Positions 1 through 8,812 of a stretch of 64,000 bases of DNA are shown here, one piece after another. The stretch's first letter is position 1. Each line of letters opens with the position of its first letter. The DNA comes from Pseudomonas sp. B21-023. GTDB lineage: Bacteria; Pseudomonadota; Gammaproteobacteria; Pseudomonadales; Pseudomonadaceae. Below the pieces are notes generated by a model. It did not search any database, had not been told where the DNA came from, and saw only the letters and a list, made by a program, of their open reading frames with translations. The translations under genes and the position numbers were made by a program. The stretch spans positions 806,001 through 870,000 of the forward strand of contig NZ_CP087190.1 in the NCBI RefSeq assembly GCF_024749165.1. The letters are read 5' to 3'.

Positions 1-129
1 CGGTAACGAACAGACTCGCAACGGGCCGGCGCCCATGCTGAATTTATGCACCGTCTTGTCATATCGGCGATGCTTCTACCCCTGGCTACCCGGTAGGAGC
101 GGCAGCATCCGCTCGCTGGAGGCTCTACC

Positions 130-1395
130 TTGAACGCGCTTTTAAAACATACCGCTACATCGGCGTGCGCCTGCACGAACGTTGCGTCGCATATACGTCA
201 GGACACTTCCGATTACGGGTTGCTGTTGACATCCAAGAACGGGCAGATAGCGAGCGCGAATGCGGCATTCTGCCGCATGCTGGGCTACACGCACGAAACC
301 TTGGTTCGCATGTGTCTTCAGCAACTTCTCACAACAGAAGCCAAGGCCCTTCACCAACTGTATTGGCAGCCATTGATGGGGAAATTGGGGGCGGTGGCGA
401 ACGTCAAGTTTGATTTCGTGCACTGTCAGGGCTTCACCCTGCCGCTGATATCCAATGCTATTACCTGCGCACGTTCGAATGGCATCGTTCACGAGCTGAC
501 CATGTTTAACCCTAACGGGCAGAGTTACGAGCGTGACCTGCTGAGCGCGCGCCTATTGGCTGAACGCTGTTTGGCGAACAATCTCAAGACGCAGCGTGCA
601 TTGCTGTCTCGCAGCCATGCCTGCGTAATGCAGTCACCTGAGCGCACACAGTCCCTGCTGGCTGAACAAATGCTGGGTGTCGTCAGTCATGACCTGCGTA
701 CGCCACTTCTGGCAATCAGAATGGCGGCCGATTTGTTGACACGACGCTCGCCTACGGCCGAAAGCCAAAAGTTGCTCACAGCGATCAACCACTCCGTATC
801 ACGCGCGCAGCGGCTTGTGGGAGACTTGCTGGATTTCACCCTCATCCAGGCCGGGCGCGGTATCACCATACAGCCCAGGGTTGCTGACCTGCCGCGCACC
901 GTGGAGGGGTGTCTGGAAGAGTTGCGGCTAACATTCCCAGGCCGTCAACTGACTTATCAGCATACCGGCGAGCGCAGTGTAATGGTCGATACCGACCGCC
1001 TGTACCAGGTGATCAGTAATCTAGTAGCCAACGCAGTTGCCTATGGCGATCCGAGCACGCCGGTTTATGTGACATCCTGCATCGAGGAAGCGACAGCCAC
1101 CCTGACAGTGCACAACAGCGGTGCACCGATTTCACTTGAACTGCTAAAGCATATGTTTGAGCCGTTAGTTCGTGGAGAGCAGCGAGTTGCGGGTGCTACC
1201 AGCATAGGGCTGGGGCTCTTTATCGTGACCCAGATAGCAAAGGCCCATGCGGGATGCGTGTCGGTTGTGTCCACACAGCAGGCAGGCACCACCTTCATGA
1301 TGAGATTTTCGCAAAAGAATGCTGGCACAGGCTCGACGATGACTTCTCTGCCACTGCCAGGTTCATCTTGGGGAGACTACCAATTGCGGCACTGA
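130..1395 (+). CDS. PAS-domain sensor histidine kinase
   Basis: A 421-residue cytoplasmic sensor kinase; no membrane segment is visible. An N-terminal PAS-like domain (about residues 25-130, with FCRMLGYTHETLV) is followed by a linker helix, a HisKA domain with the phospho-acceptor in VVSHDLRTPL (H187) and an HATPase_c domain with N-box NLVANAVAYG, F-box MFEPLV and G2 box SIGLGLFIV. The start is a TTG preceded by GGAGG at good spacing. No response regulator lies beside it, so its partner is unknown. Base composition is lower in GC than the core genes further right, and it sits outside the left att repeat, so it may belong to a second accessory element stacked at the same site. The last 25 residues are low-complexity and look non-conserved. 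Histidine kinase identity is secure; signal and output are unknown. Confidence 0.85.
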   Translation: MNALLKHTATSACACTNVASHIRQDTSDYGLLLTSKNGQIASANAAFCRMLGYTHETLVRMCLQQLLTTEAKALHQLYWQPLMGKLGAVANVKFDFVHCQGFTLPLISNAITCARSNGIVHELTMFNPNGQSYERDLLSARLLAERCLANNLKTQRALLSRSHACVMQSPERTQSLLAEQMLGVVSHDLRTPLLAIRMAADLLTRRSPTAESQKLLTAINHSVSRAQRLVGDLLDFTLIQAGRGITIQPRVADLPRTVEGCLEELRLTFPGRQLTYQHTGERSVMVDTDRLYQVISNLVANAVAYGDPSTPVYVTSCIEEATATLTVHNSGAPISLELLKHMFEPLVRGEQRVAGATSIGLGLFIVTQIAKAHAGCVSVVSTQQAGTTFMMRFSQKNAGTGSTMTSLPLPGSSWGDYQLRH

Positions 1396-1612
1396 CAACG
1401 TTGCAAGACTTTCATTGAGCGGGCCGTGGGACAGTCCAAGGAGGGGTCGGTAGTGCCACGTTTTTCGCTCAAATGGGTGCCCAGTTGGGGCGGTGCGATG
1501 CAGGGCTGTCGGATTGATCTATTTGTGAACAATGCAACTGGACTGCCAGTATGCCCTCCAGCGAGCTGTCATTAAGCTGGCATTTCACAACCAAAACAGG
1601 CCTTCCGGACAC

Positions 1613-1645
1613 AAAAAAGGCACTTGCGAGGAACGCTAAGTGCCT
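1613..1645 (-). terminator. Rho-independent terminator, probable displaced ssrA terminator
   Basis: AGGCACTT (1618-1625) pairs with AAGTGCCT (1638-1645), and an inner GCG/CGC pair extends the stem to about 11 bp with one bulged T. Read on the minus strand the hairpin is followed by six T residues (the A-run 1613-1618). It sits 15 bp beyond the tmRNA 3'-end fragment, the position expected for the original terminator of ssrA before the island inserted. Confidence 0.6.
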
Positions 1646-1659
1646 GATTTGTAATGAGT

Positions 1660-1676
1660 ATTTGGTGGAGCCGGGG
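1660..1676. repeat. attL-like direct repeat of the ssrA 3' end
   Basis: ATTTGGTGGAGCCGGGG is repeated exactly at 15067-15083, and both copies then match GAT after one mismatch. The right copy is the 3' end of the tmRNA gene (the minus strand reads CCCCGGCTCCACCA). A duplicated tmRNA 3' end about 13.4 kb from the intact gene, with an integrase beside the intact copy, is the usual signature of site-specific integration into ssrA. Confidence 0.85.
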
Positions 1677-1905
1677 TGATCTGAAACAAGTCGGTATCTA
1701 GTTGTTTTTGCTGGTAAAAAAATTTTGGTTAACATGCTTGGAATACCAGTTGGAACGCTGCGTGGACTGGATTCCGATGGACGGTGCCTTTTCAGCTCCG
1801 CCCCCTAAAACGAATCGGAGCCGAATCTATCAAGCAGATGGTCGCGCTGTTGATTGTTGCCCTTGGGCTAGAGAATCGGCGGCGTGACCACATATTTATC
1901 TCTGC

Positions 1906-2781
1906 TCAGTGGTACAGCCAAGGCTGCAGTTCATCCAGGTTGGCGACGACAATCTGCTGCGCTGTCGCCTTGGCATGCACTTTAGTTGGGTCGATCTGAT
2001 AGCGCTGCAGCACGTATTGTACTAGTGAGCCACGGGTTTCGATTGGCAGTCGGCCATCCCGCATGCCGTAGTCGGCCTCGATGATGGCGCGTTGTTCCGG
2101 TTTCAGACGCGAGTCGGGTTCGATGATCACCTGCAGCAAGGTGGTCCAGCCCGGATCACTCTCGCGGCCGTGGTCTGTAGGATCATCCATCAGATCCGGT
2201 ATGCCGCGGAATCGGCTCAGAACGAAGTCGCGATAATCCCGATTTTTCTCGCAATAGGCCCGCACGTGCCAGCGCATTCCGGTGTAAACCAAGGTGTGCG
2301 GGGCGATCAGGCGAGTTTCGCCACCGGGGCTGGTGAAGGACACATACTCGCACTCCAGGCGCAGACCATCCCGGCAGGCTTTTAGCAGCGGACGCAGCAC
2401 TTCCGGCCGTACCGAGCGATCCGGCACTGCCAATACCTCTGTATGTGCATAAGCAAGTGCCAGACCCTCGATGTGTGGGGCGCGCTCATGGTTCTGGTTG
2501 AGAAGGTGCAGATAGGCACTGGCGCTGTCGTCGATGAACAGCGGTTGGAAGCGGCGGCTTGGGACGTACCCCTTCAAATGCTTGTCATATTCAAGGTTCT
2601 TCGGCGCGTGTTCGTTGATGTAGGTGTTGATGTCCTTCGACGCTTGTTGACGGCTGATGCCGAAGCTCTGCATCAGGTGATTGGTGGTCAGGCGGCCCTC
2701 CCACCAGACCACTGTCTCGATCAGACGATAGCGCAGTGCTAGATCCCAACGTATAGACTCGATCGACTGCTTGCGTTTCAT
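1906..2781 (-). CDS. WYL-domain transcriptional regulator (BrxR/CapW-like)
   Basis: A 291-residue regulator. The N-terminal winged helix-turn-helix (about residues 12-60, LTTNHLMQSFGISRQQASKDI) is followed by a WYL domain (about 120-205, with GMRWHVRAYCEKN and DFVLSRFRGI) and a C-terminal dimerisation-type region. The layout matches BrxR/CapW-type repressors, which usually control phage-defence operons and are thought to sense nucleic acid or nucleotide ligands through the WYL domain. It starts at ATG after GGAGGG. It is transcribed away from the Toprim/SMC operon, and an 18-bp perfect palindrome lies in the gap (2805-2822). I infer that it represses itself and probably the operon. Family call is firm; target is inferred from position. 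Confidence 0.85.
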   Translation of the reverse strand: MKRKQSIESIRWDLALRYRLIETVVWWEGRLTTNHLMQSFGISRQQASKDINTYINEHAPKNLEYDKHLKGYVPSRRFQPLFIDDSASAYLHLLNQNHERAPHIEGLALAYAHTEVLAVPDRSVRPEVLRPLLKACRDGLRLECEYVSFTSPGGETRLIAPHTLVYTGMRWHVRAYCEKNRDYRDFVLSRFRGIPDLMDDPTDHGRESDPGWTTLLQVIIEPDSRLKPEQRAIIEADYGMRDGRLPIETRGSLVQYVLQRYQIDPTKVHAKATAQQIVVANLDELQPWLYH

Positions 2782-2804
2782 GGTCCCTCCATCTGTTCGA
2801 AAAC

Positions 2805-2822
2805 TTTACCTGTACAGGTAAA
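2805..2822. promoter_or_regulatory. 18-bp palindromic operator
   Basis: TTTACCTGTACAGGTAAA is a perfect inverted repeat, 24 bp upstream of the WYL regulator start and about 210 bp upstream of the Toprim gene start. Dimeric WYL/winged-helix repressors bind such palindromes. It is the best candidate operator for autoregulation and for control of the divergent defence operon. Confidence 0.6.
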
Positions 2823-3033
2823 CACTCTAGATGAGTCGCTAAAGACTACATATCGTGATTGCCGAACTCAATCAAAGGCTTGCATAGTGCGGAGTGGCCG
2901 CTTGATCGCAGCAGCACGGGCGCTTGATCAGAATGGAACGGGAGGCCTAGCGGATGCATCCTCACGAAGGAGGGCGCTTTTCATTGAGCCCGGCCGTAGT
3001 TTCTTGAATGTTTACAGCTCTACAAGGAAGTCC

Positions 3034-3831
3034 ATGTCATCTGTCATTTATCGCTACCTTGACAAGATTCAATCTAGGCAGCCCATCAATTTTGATGCAC
3101 TGATTGCCAAGCTTTTGGCTGCTGGCGTGGCACGTGCAGATATCAGTCGAATATTCCTTTCCAAGAAGCTTAAAAAAAATAGTTATCACGTCGAAGTGCT
3201 TATTTCGGCTGCATTCGATGAGCTCCTGATGAGGTTCAGGCCTTCTGATGTTGGGGGGCGAGTCGGTGCTGCTATAGACGGAAACAGTCATCGAATTGGT
3301 GTCTCCGAGTCGCTACTGATGTTTCGCTCTTTTCAATACCGGCACCCGGCTGTGGCGGTGACTGAGGCTGGGTCTTGGGTGCTGCCGCGCGTGTTGGGTA
3401 AGGTGGGGGTCATTGTCGAGAATCTGGAGAACTTCCTTCGAGTCGATGAAACGCTGCCATTCATTGCTGAAATTTTGGCTGTTACTGCTAGTGATATTGA
3501 GTTGATTTCCGGTTCGGGCAACCAGGTGACTAATAGACTGAATGCAAAAATGTTAGGTCAGTTCGATAGGCTGTATTGCTTGTTTGATGTGGACATTGGG
3601 GGGCTACGGATGTTCGCTTCCTTGACAATCTTGCTGCACGACAAGCCCCCCGTATTCCTTGTGCCGCCTGACGTGAGAGAGCGCCTGGCTCAGTCAAAGT
3701 ACGCGTTGACTGATCAGCAGCGCCAAGAGGTAATTAAGTATCAGGGTTTATCACCGGAAACAGATCAATTGATCCAGTTTATGCGTGAGACTAGCAAAGT
3801 GCTTGAGCAAGAAACCTATTTGGGTCAGTAG
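3034..3831 (+). CDS. Toprim-domain nuclease, JetD/MksG-like
   Basis: A 265-residue protein starting at ATG 3034 (RBS AAGGA); the frame is open for another 49 codons upstream but that part looks non-coding. The C-terminal half carries Toprim-type motifs: the acidic VIVENLENF (E129) and FDVDIGG with D185 and D187, comparable to the glutamate and DxD of JetD/MksG nucleases, the DNA-cleaving subunit of Wadjet. It is shorter than the usual JetD of about 390 residues and I see no full N-terminal DUF3322-like arm. It is first in a tight four-gene operon, 16 bp before the SMC-like ATPase. Canonical Wadjet operons place this gene last. Toprim assignment comes from motifs and context, not from an alignment. 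Confidence 0.65.
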   Translation: MSSVIYRYLDKIQSRQPINFDALIAKLLAAGVARADISRIFLSKKLKKNSYHVEVLISAAFDELLMRFRPSDVGGRVGAAIDGNSHRIGVSESLLMFRSFQYRHPAVAVTEAGSWVLPRVLGKVGVIVENLENFLRVDETLPFIAEILAVTASDIELISGSGNQVTNRLNAKMLGQFDRLYCLFDVDIGGLRMFASLTILLHDKPPVFLVPPDVRERLAQSKYALTDQQRQEVIKYQGLSPETDQLIQFMRETSKVLEQETYLGQ

Positions 3832-3847
3832 TATTTGGGGAGCAGTC

Positions 3848-6805
3848 ATGAGCATTGAATCTATGTTTCACGAAACCTTTAAAATGAAGCAGATCGTTTT
3901 GATAAATAGCGGGGCATACTGCTATACAAAGGTTCGTATCGACCAACACACGGCCTTGCTCGGCGATAATAATAAGGGTAAGACTTCAATGCTCAATGCT
4001 TTGAAGTTCTTTCTTTTGCCCGAAGAAAATCTTCACGATTGCGAGAGAAAATTTGGATTCAAAAGCACAAAAGGCTATTACGGTCGAGATGCGACTTTTG
4101 GATTTTATTTTCCCGAGCGAAACTCCTTCATGGTCCTTGAAGCGGAAAACCCGCACGGTCCGTTTTGTATCATCCTTAACGTGGGAACCAAGCAATACAG
4201 CTATGAGCGTACTGCTGTGCCAGTGCAATATTCGGAAATCGAGCACCTGTTCTGGAATCATGAATCTAGCCTCAATGGAGGGATGGGTGCACCAATTGAA
4301 GAGTTGTCGAGATCACAGATTGAACTGCCCCTGAAAAGGCTAGGCGCTGTTGTGATCAAGGATGTAGCTAATATCAAGGAGCGAATTTACAAGCACCAGC
4401 CGACACGCCCTGATGCCGGGCGCTTTTGCCTGCTGCCGCTCAAGAGTGGAGGTGGGCAGGCTCGCGAGATTGATGCCTGGAAGCGCCTGATCCATCTGGC
4501 CTTTGACATTGCAGCCAAAGACAAACGTACTCTGCCGGACACCATCGCCACGATTATTGAAGGCAGAAAGGATCGTACTGAGGCTGAGCTGAACGTTAAC
4601 CTCATCGAAATTCTGTCGCGTTATGAAACCCTGAGCTCGGTAAAAAATCGGCTCCAGATGATTCGTAACGGACAGCCGTACTGGGACCGTTTCAATCAAG
4701 GCTTCGCAGATTTTTATGCTCAAAGTTCGGATCTGATGAACTTATTGTGTGACGTTGAGCAGAGCATCAACGAGCAGGGCTCTGCTTACCTCGACGTTCG
4801 CATGCAGTGCTCTGCGGACTACAGTGCGGTCAAAGAAGGTGCTGACCACCAGCGTGAGCAGGCGATTAGCAAAAATACCCAGCTCAAGGAGCTGAAAGGC
4901 GCAATCGGCGAGATTGGGAAGAACTACGACCGGATCAAGAAGGACTCCATCGACCTCTCAACGGCAATGCATGGCTACGCGTCTATGACCCCGGAAGAGA
5001 TTGCTGCCGCACTGGCGGCGCAGGTCGAGGAGGATCGAGCCGACATCAAGGCTCTAAAGGACGATGGCGAATTTCGCCGTGAGTTCGAGCAGTTAACGCG
5101 CGAGATCAACAAAGGCAGCCAGAAGGTCAAAGACCTTGAAATCCTTATTGAAGGTGCGAGGCCATCACTCCTGGATCTGGATCAGATCCCCAGCCGCACA
5201 GCGGACATCCTCTACTCGCTGAACCAGGAGGTCTTCACCGGCGAGTGTCCGCCATTGCTCGAGGGCAATATTGAGACAATCAGCGATTTCACCGCACTGT
5301 TTAATGAGCTGGATGGCTCGCTCATGTTTCTCAGCAGTCCGACTCCAGTCCCGGTCAAACACTACGATGCTGGCAAGCTGCTACAGAGCCGTAAGGACGA
5401 ATTGGCATCTGTTGGAAAGCGCCTTACACAGCAAAAGCGCCGCGCCAATGATCTTGCCAATAAGACGAAAATGTCAGTCGAGCAGATCGAAGCCACTATT
5501 GCTGCTAAGCAGGCTCAGATCGAGAAGGATGAACGCAACATTGCTCTTCTGAAACGCCATGAGTTCATTGAGCAGGAGTTCGTGCGGCTTGGGCAGGAGC
5601 ACGGCGAGGCCACCGAGCAGTACGCAATTCTTGAGGCTCGTTGTCTTGAGCTCAACCAGCAGCTCGACGAGGCCAACCGTCTGGTTGAGCAGGCCAGGAC
5701 GGCATTAGAGGCCGCCAAGGAGCGTGAACAATCCATGCTCCGCTGGGGTAGGACAGTCAACGACATCCTGCATTCCCGTCTGGAGTACTTGAATACTGGT
5801 TACCAGCGTGCAGAGCGGCAGGAGATCGTGGTAACTCAGAATTTGATGGATACCATCGAAAGTCGCAGCCAAGCCACCACCCGTAGTTTTAACCAGATCA
5901 GGTTGCTGGTATCCGATCTTTTGGATGTGGTGGCTCTTGACGATGATGTCGAGCATGCCCATCGCAGCACCATCAGCCTGGAAACGCTAACCAATTTGCA
6001 TGAGAAGTACCGGGTTCTTTACGGTCGTCTCGATATGGAGGAGAGCAACCATTTCAACCAAGTGGTCCAGCATAACGACGACACGATGATCCAGATTCAG
6101 TCGATCAGGCACGCGCGCACGCTGATCAGCACCTTTATCAAGGAGATCGAGAATCACCTGTCGTCAATCAAGGTATCCAACCTCACGGCTGTGGCTATCG
6201 ACTGCAAGCTCCATCCCCAGTTCGATGAGTTACTGAAGACCGTAGATTCGGTGAATCTGACCGGTGGTGAGCTACCACCACAAGTCCTCTACGACCGTCT
6301 GGGGAGTTTCTGCACTCAGTTCGTCGAGTCCGATCAGCGTCGCGATGCCACCCTGAACATGGCTCGCCTGATTGTCAGCGTCGATTACCGCGTCAAGCTT
6401 CACGGCAGTGACGAGTACACTGTAGAAGCGCAATCAACCGGCACTTCAGTGATGATTAACTGCCGCCTGCTGGCTTTCCTGCTCAAAGAGTTGCTGCAAG
6501 CCGACACCAAGGTCAGCTTGCCGCTGTTCATCGATGAGCTATCCAATCTTGATGATAAGAATCTGCGCTCTGCCCGCGACATTGCCGACGCGGATGGCTT
6601 CTGTGTGTTCGGGGCCACTCCTGGCCTGACCTCCGGTATCAGCAAAGTGCTGGGCAACTACATGAATCTCGACTACTTCAACGCAACTGACCAGTCCTAC
6701 AGCCCGAACCGGACGATTCTTTATACCGGAGTAAGTGAGTCATTGATCGCCCTGGAGTGTCTTGAGGCTGTCGAGCCGGATCTTGCTGCCGAAATGGAAG
6801 AGTAG
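3848..6805 (+). CDS. SMC/MukB-like ATPase, JetC/MksB-like
   Basis: A 985-residue ATPase starting at ATG 3848 after GGGGAG. The N-terminal head has a Walker A loop GDNNKGKT (residues 39-46). A long charged, heptad-rich coiled coil runs from about 280 to 800. The C-terminal head has a signature-like STGTS (863-867) and Walker B LPLFIDE (891-897). STGTS in place of LSGGE resembles the MukB/MksB/JetC branch rather than Smc or Rad50. In Wadjet and MksBEFG systems this subunit extrudes DNA loops and, with the kleisin, KITE and Toprim subunits, restricts plasmids. It lies between the Toprim gene (16-bp gap) and the kleisin-like gene (8-bp gap), so the four genes are almost certainly co-transcribed. 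Which Wadjet type it belongs to cannot be settled by eye. Confidence 0.75.
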   Translation: MSIESMFHETFKMKQIVLINSGAYCYTKVRIDQHTALLGDNNKGKTSMLNALKFFLLPEENLHDCERKFGFKSTKGYYGRDATFGFYFPERNSFMVLEAENPHGPFCIILNVGTKQYSYERTAVPVQYSEIEHLFWNHESSLNGGMGAPIEELSRSQIELPLKRLGAVVIKDVANIKERIYKHQPTRPDAGRFCLLPLKSGGGQAREIDAWKRLIHLAFDIAAKDKRTLPDTIATIIEGRKDRTEAELNVNLIEILSRYETLSSVKNRLQMIRNGQPYWDRFNQGFADFYAQSSDLMNLLCDVEQSINEQGSAYLDVRMQCSADYSAVKEGADHQREQAISKNTQLKELKGAIGEIGKNYDRIKKDSIDLSTAMHGYASMTPEEIAAALAAQVEEDRADIKALKDDGEFRREFEQLTREINKGSQKVKDLEILIEGARPSLLDLDQIPSRTADILYSLNQEVFTGECPPLLEGNIETISDFTALFNELDGSLMFLSSPTPVPVKHYDAGKLLQSRKDELASVGKRLTQQKRRANDLANKTKMSVEQIEATIAAKQAQIEKDERNIALLKRHEFIEQEFVRLGQEHGEATEQYAILEARCLELNQQLDEANRLVEQARTALEAAKEREQSMLRWGRTVNDILHSRLEYLNTGYQRAERQEIVVTQNLMDTIESRSQATTRSFNQIRLLVSDLLDVVALDDDVEHAHRSTISLETLTNLHEKYRVLYGRLDMEESNHFNQVVQHNDDTMIQIQSIRHARTLISTFIKEIENHLSSIKVSNLTAVAIDCKLHPQFDELLKTVDSVNLTGGELPPQVLYDRLGSFCTQFVESDQRRDATLNMARLIVSVDYRVKLHGSDEYTVEAQSTGTSVMINCRLLAFLLKELLQADTKVSLPLFIDELSNLDDKNLRSARDIADADGFCVFGATPGLTSGISKVLGNYMNLDYFNATDQSYSPNRTILYTGVSESLIALECLEAVEPDLAAEMEE

Positions 6806-6813
6806 AGGATCTG

Positions 6814-8235
6814 ATGGTCGTCAAAACAGACGTTGCACTGATCAACATGATCCAGAACAAGGGGGTTTTCCTTGATCTGATTGACCACATGGATAAAGTT
6901 GGTGAAGGCGAGGAAGTACGCATTGTCATGTACCAGCAGAAGTTACGCGCCCTGCTGGACTCCTTAGCACCGTTACCTAATACGCGGGTTTTGCGTGAGG
7001 TGCCGGCCGAGCGGCGCAAACTAGAAAGTGCTCTTTGTGTTGAAAACCTTGAGCGTGTTGGGCTTGTCATTCAGGTAGACAGCGCTCGTGGCGTGATGGT
7101 TTTTGCCCCCTTCGTGATCGAGATGTTCCGTCACTTCGACGGAGCGCGTCTGCGTCATTTAAACAGTGCTGATTATGAGTTGATCCGAGCCTCGTTCAAT
7201 CGACTATACGAAGTGTTTGTCACTCTGCCCTCCCTGAGCAGTGAAGATATCGGTTTTCAGGAGCAGGTGAGCGTGCTGCGCAAGGAGATACGCGCTGCAA
7301 CCGCCAAGATGAAGGAGTGTGTGGATGCGCTACAGGGCCGGCTCCAACGACTCGGTGAGATCGTCGATCGGATGCGCTATGACGTAATAGATGAGGTGGC
7401 TAAGGCTCAGGAAGCCTTGGGGGAGATCAACAACATCTATCTACGCAACATCCTGCCTGCTTTGCAGTTTCTGGGGGAGCACACTGACCTGAAGGGGACT
7501 AAGCCTGCTCTTACAGCACTGACCTGCATCGGCGATCAACTGGCTCACTATGGTCACGACAAGCTGGCCAGCTCGGTTTATTACTCCGTCGAGTCGATTC
7601 GCTCATACCGGCATGACATTTCGATCATCAGCGGTTCGTTGATGCGCTATGTCCAGCAGAGTGAGGCGCACCGTCGTGCCTATGACAAGATCGAACAGGC
7701 TTGGAATCGTCTCTATGGCAGCGTGCGTGAGCTGCATGATGGGAGTTTGAAGGACAATATTTTGCCCAGCACGAACCCTGTCTTCGCCCATCTGAACACT
7801 TACTCCGGGCTGAAAATGCGAGTGTTCGAAGCAAAAGTTGAGTGGCCAGACGCTAATCAACGCTTGGCGCTGGCAGAGCATCTGCGCGCAATGCTGCCCA
7901 ACGTCAAGATCAGCACCGGGAAGATTCACCAGCTCAGCGGGCAGGCCAACGAGTCGGGCGAGCTCAAGCGTCGGCGCGATGCTCGCTTGTTGGCCATCGG
8001 TAATCTGGTCGAGGAGTGGGAGCCACGGCTTACCGATGACGCCCATGTCGCCATGCATGAACACCTGAAAGGCCGACTTAAAGGGTACGAGTTGACTGAT
8101 CTTTTAATGTCGGTGGGCTGGCTGCGCAAGCGAGAAGGAATTCGCCTCATCCCGCACTACCATATCGGCAAACTCGCAACTGACAGCGAGAGCCTGAGGT
8201 ACTACAAGCTACAAGTGGAGACTGAACATGTTTGA
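6814..8235 (+). CDS. Kleisin-like condensin subunit, JetA/MksF-like
   Basis: A 473-residue, mainly helical soluble protein with no signal peptide or membrane segment. The N-terminal 130 residues look like a winged-helix domain (an 'RVGLVIQVD' strand pair after a helical bundle), followed by long helices about 150-330. The length and position match the MukF/MksF/JetA kleisin class, which bridges SMC heads. It begins 8 bp after the SMC stop with AGAGGA as RBS, and its last codons overlap the next gene by 8 bases, implying translational coupling. The product is not recognised from any sharp motif; the call rests on operon context, size and fold pattern. Confidence 0.6.
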   Translation: MVVKTDVALINMIQNKGVFLDLIDHMDKVGEGEEVRIVMYQQKLRALLDSLAPLPNTRVLREVPAERRKLESALCVENLERVGLVIQVDSARGVMVFAPFVIEMFRHFDGARLRHLNSADYELIRASFNRLYEVFVTLPSLSSEDIGFQEQVSVLRKEIRAATAKMKECVDALQGRLQRLGEIVDRMRYDVIDEVAKAQEALGEINNIYLRNILPALQFLGEHTDLKGTKPALTALTCIGDQLAHYGHDKLASSVYYSVESIRSYRHDISIISGSLMRYVQQSEAHRRAYDKIEQAWNRLYGSVRELHDGSLKDNILPSTNPVFAHLNTYSGLKMRVFEAKVEWPDANQRLALAEHLRAMLPNVKISTGKIHQLSGQANESGELKRRRDARLLAIGNLVEEWEPRLTDDAHVAMHEHLKGRLKGYELTDLLMSVGWLRKREGIRLIPHYHIGKLATDSESLRYYKLQVETEHV

Positions 8236-8812
8236 CCACGAACCTTCGCTGCCGATTGCACAGGCCAAAGTGATTAATCGAAAGCTGTCTGTAGAGCTGT
8301 ATGGTCAGCTCATGTACGGAAAGATGATCAACCGCACCGTCTTTATTGATGGTGGCTTGAAATCAAACCCGCACTTCGAGGAGGTACTGAATAATTTCGA
8401 TCACTACCGCAGTCTCTACGATCTGATTGGTTACGAGCTGGTCATGCGTGATGGCTTTGCCTACATCCGCACCAGTGATGGCACTGATGTCAGAGATGAT
8501 CTAGCACGCAACATCCAAGGTCTGCTACTGGTGCTGTTTCGGGGAGTATTGGAGTTGGGGTTTACAATGGATGTGTTGCTGAAAAACTCGGCGGGCCTGT
8601 CAAACATCCATATCGAGGAAATCGGCAAGGCGGAGGATAAGGTTGAGGTTCTGATAGCGTGTGGGATGAAAAGCGGTGTGTTGATGGAGCACATTAAGAA
8701 GCTCGAAACACGCGCCGTTGCATACCGTAACGGGAAGGGGAATTTAGTCTTATCTGAATCAGGCGCTGCTTTTTTTGATGATCTCCTCGGTGAAGGCGAT
8801 CTCGACGTTTAG
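8228..8812 (+). CDS. MksE/JetB-like KITE subunit
   Basis: A 194-residue protein that resembles the small MksE/JetB subunits: a helical start with LYGQLMYGKMINR, a conserved-looking NFDHYRSLYDLIGYEL stretch and a DGFAYIR strand, typical of the tandem winged-helix KITE proteins that dimerise on the kleisin. The ATG lies inside the end of the kleisin-like gene (8-base overlap). It is the last gene of the operon; the next gene is convergent. With the Toprim, SMC and kleisin-like genes it completes the four-part composition of a Wadjet-like complex. Confidence 0.65.
   Translation: MFDHEPSLPIAQAKVINRKLSVELYGQLMYGKMINRTVFIDGGLKSNPHFEEVLNNFDHYRSLYDLIGYELVMRDGFAYIRTSDGTDVRDDLARNIQGLLLVLFRGVLELGFTMDVLLKNSAGLSNIHIEEIGKAEDKVEVLIACGMKSGVLMEHIKKLETRAVAYRNGKGNLVLSESGAAFFDDLLGEGDLDV

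Larger units (their letters stand above)
1396..1905. other. Intergenic island left edge
   Basis: About 500 bases with no convincing gene. Small open frames here have no recognisable product or good ribosome binding site. The stretch holds a minus-strand terminator hairpin (1618-1645) and a fragment identical to the 3' end of tmRNA (1660-1676), so it is the left junction of the integrated island. Confidence 0.6.

Noticed and set aside
1469..1735. Minus-strand 88-codon frame at the island edge
   Set aside because: It runs through the terminator and the tmRNA fragment and has no recognisable product.
2887..3033. Possible 49-residue N-terminal extension of the Toprim protein
   Set aside because: The frame is open but the GTG at 2887 has no good ribosome binding site, while ATG 3034 has AAGGA; the extension looks like low-quality sequence.
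3034..8812. Lamassu or RecF/RecN-type SMC defence
   Set aside because: The presence of kleisin-like and MksE-like partners and of an STGTS signature fits the MukB/MksB/JetC branch better than two- or three-gene Lamassu.
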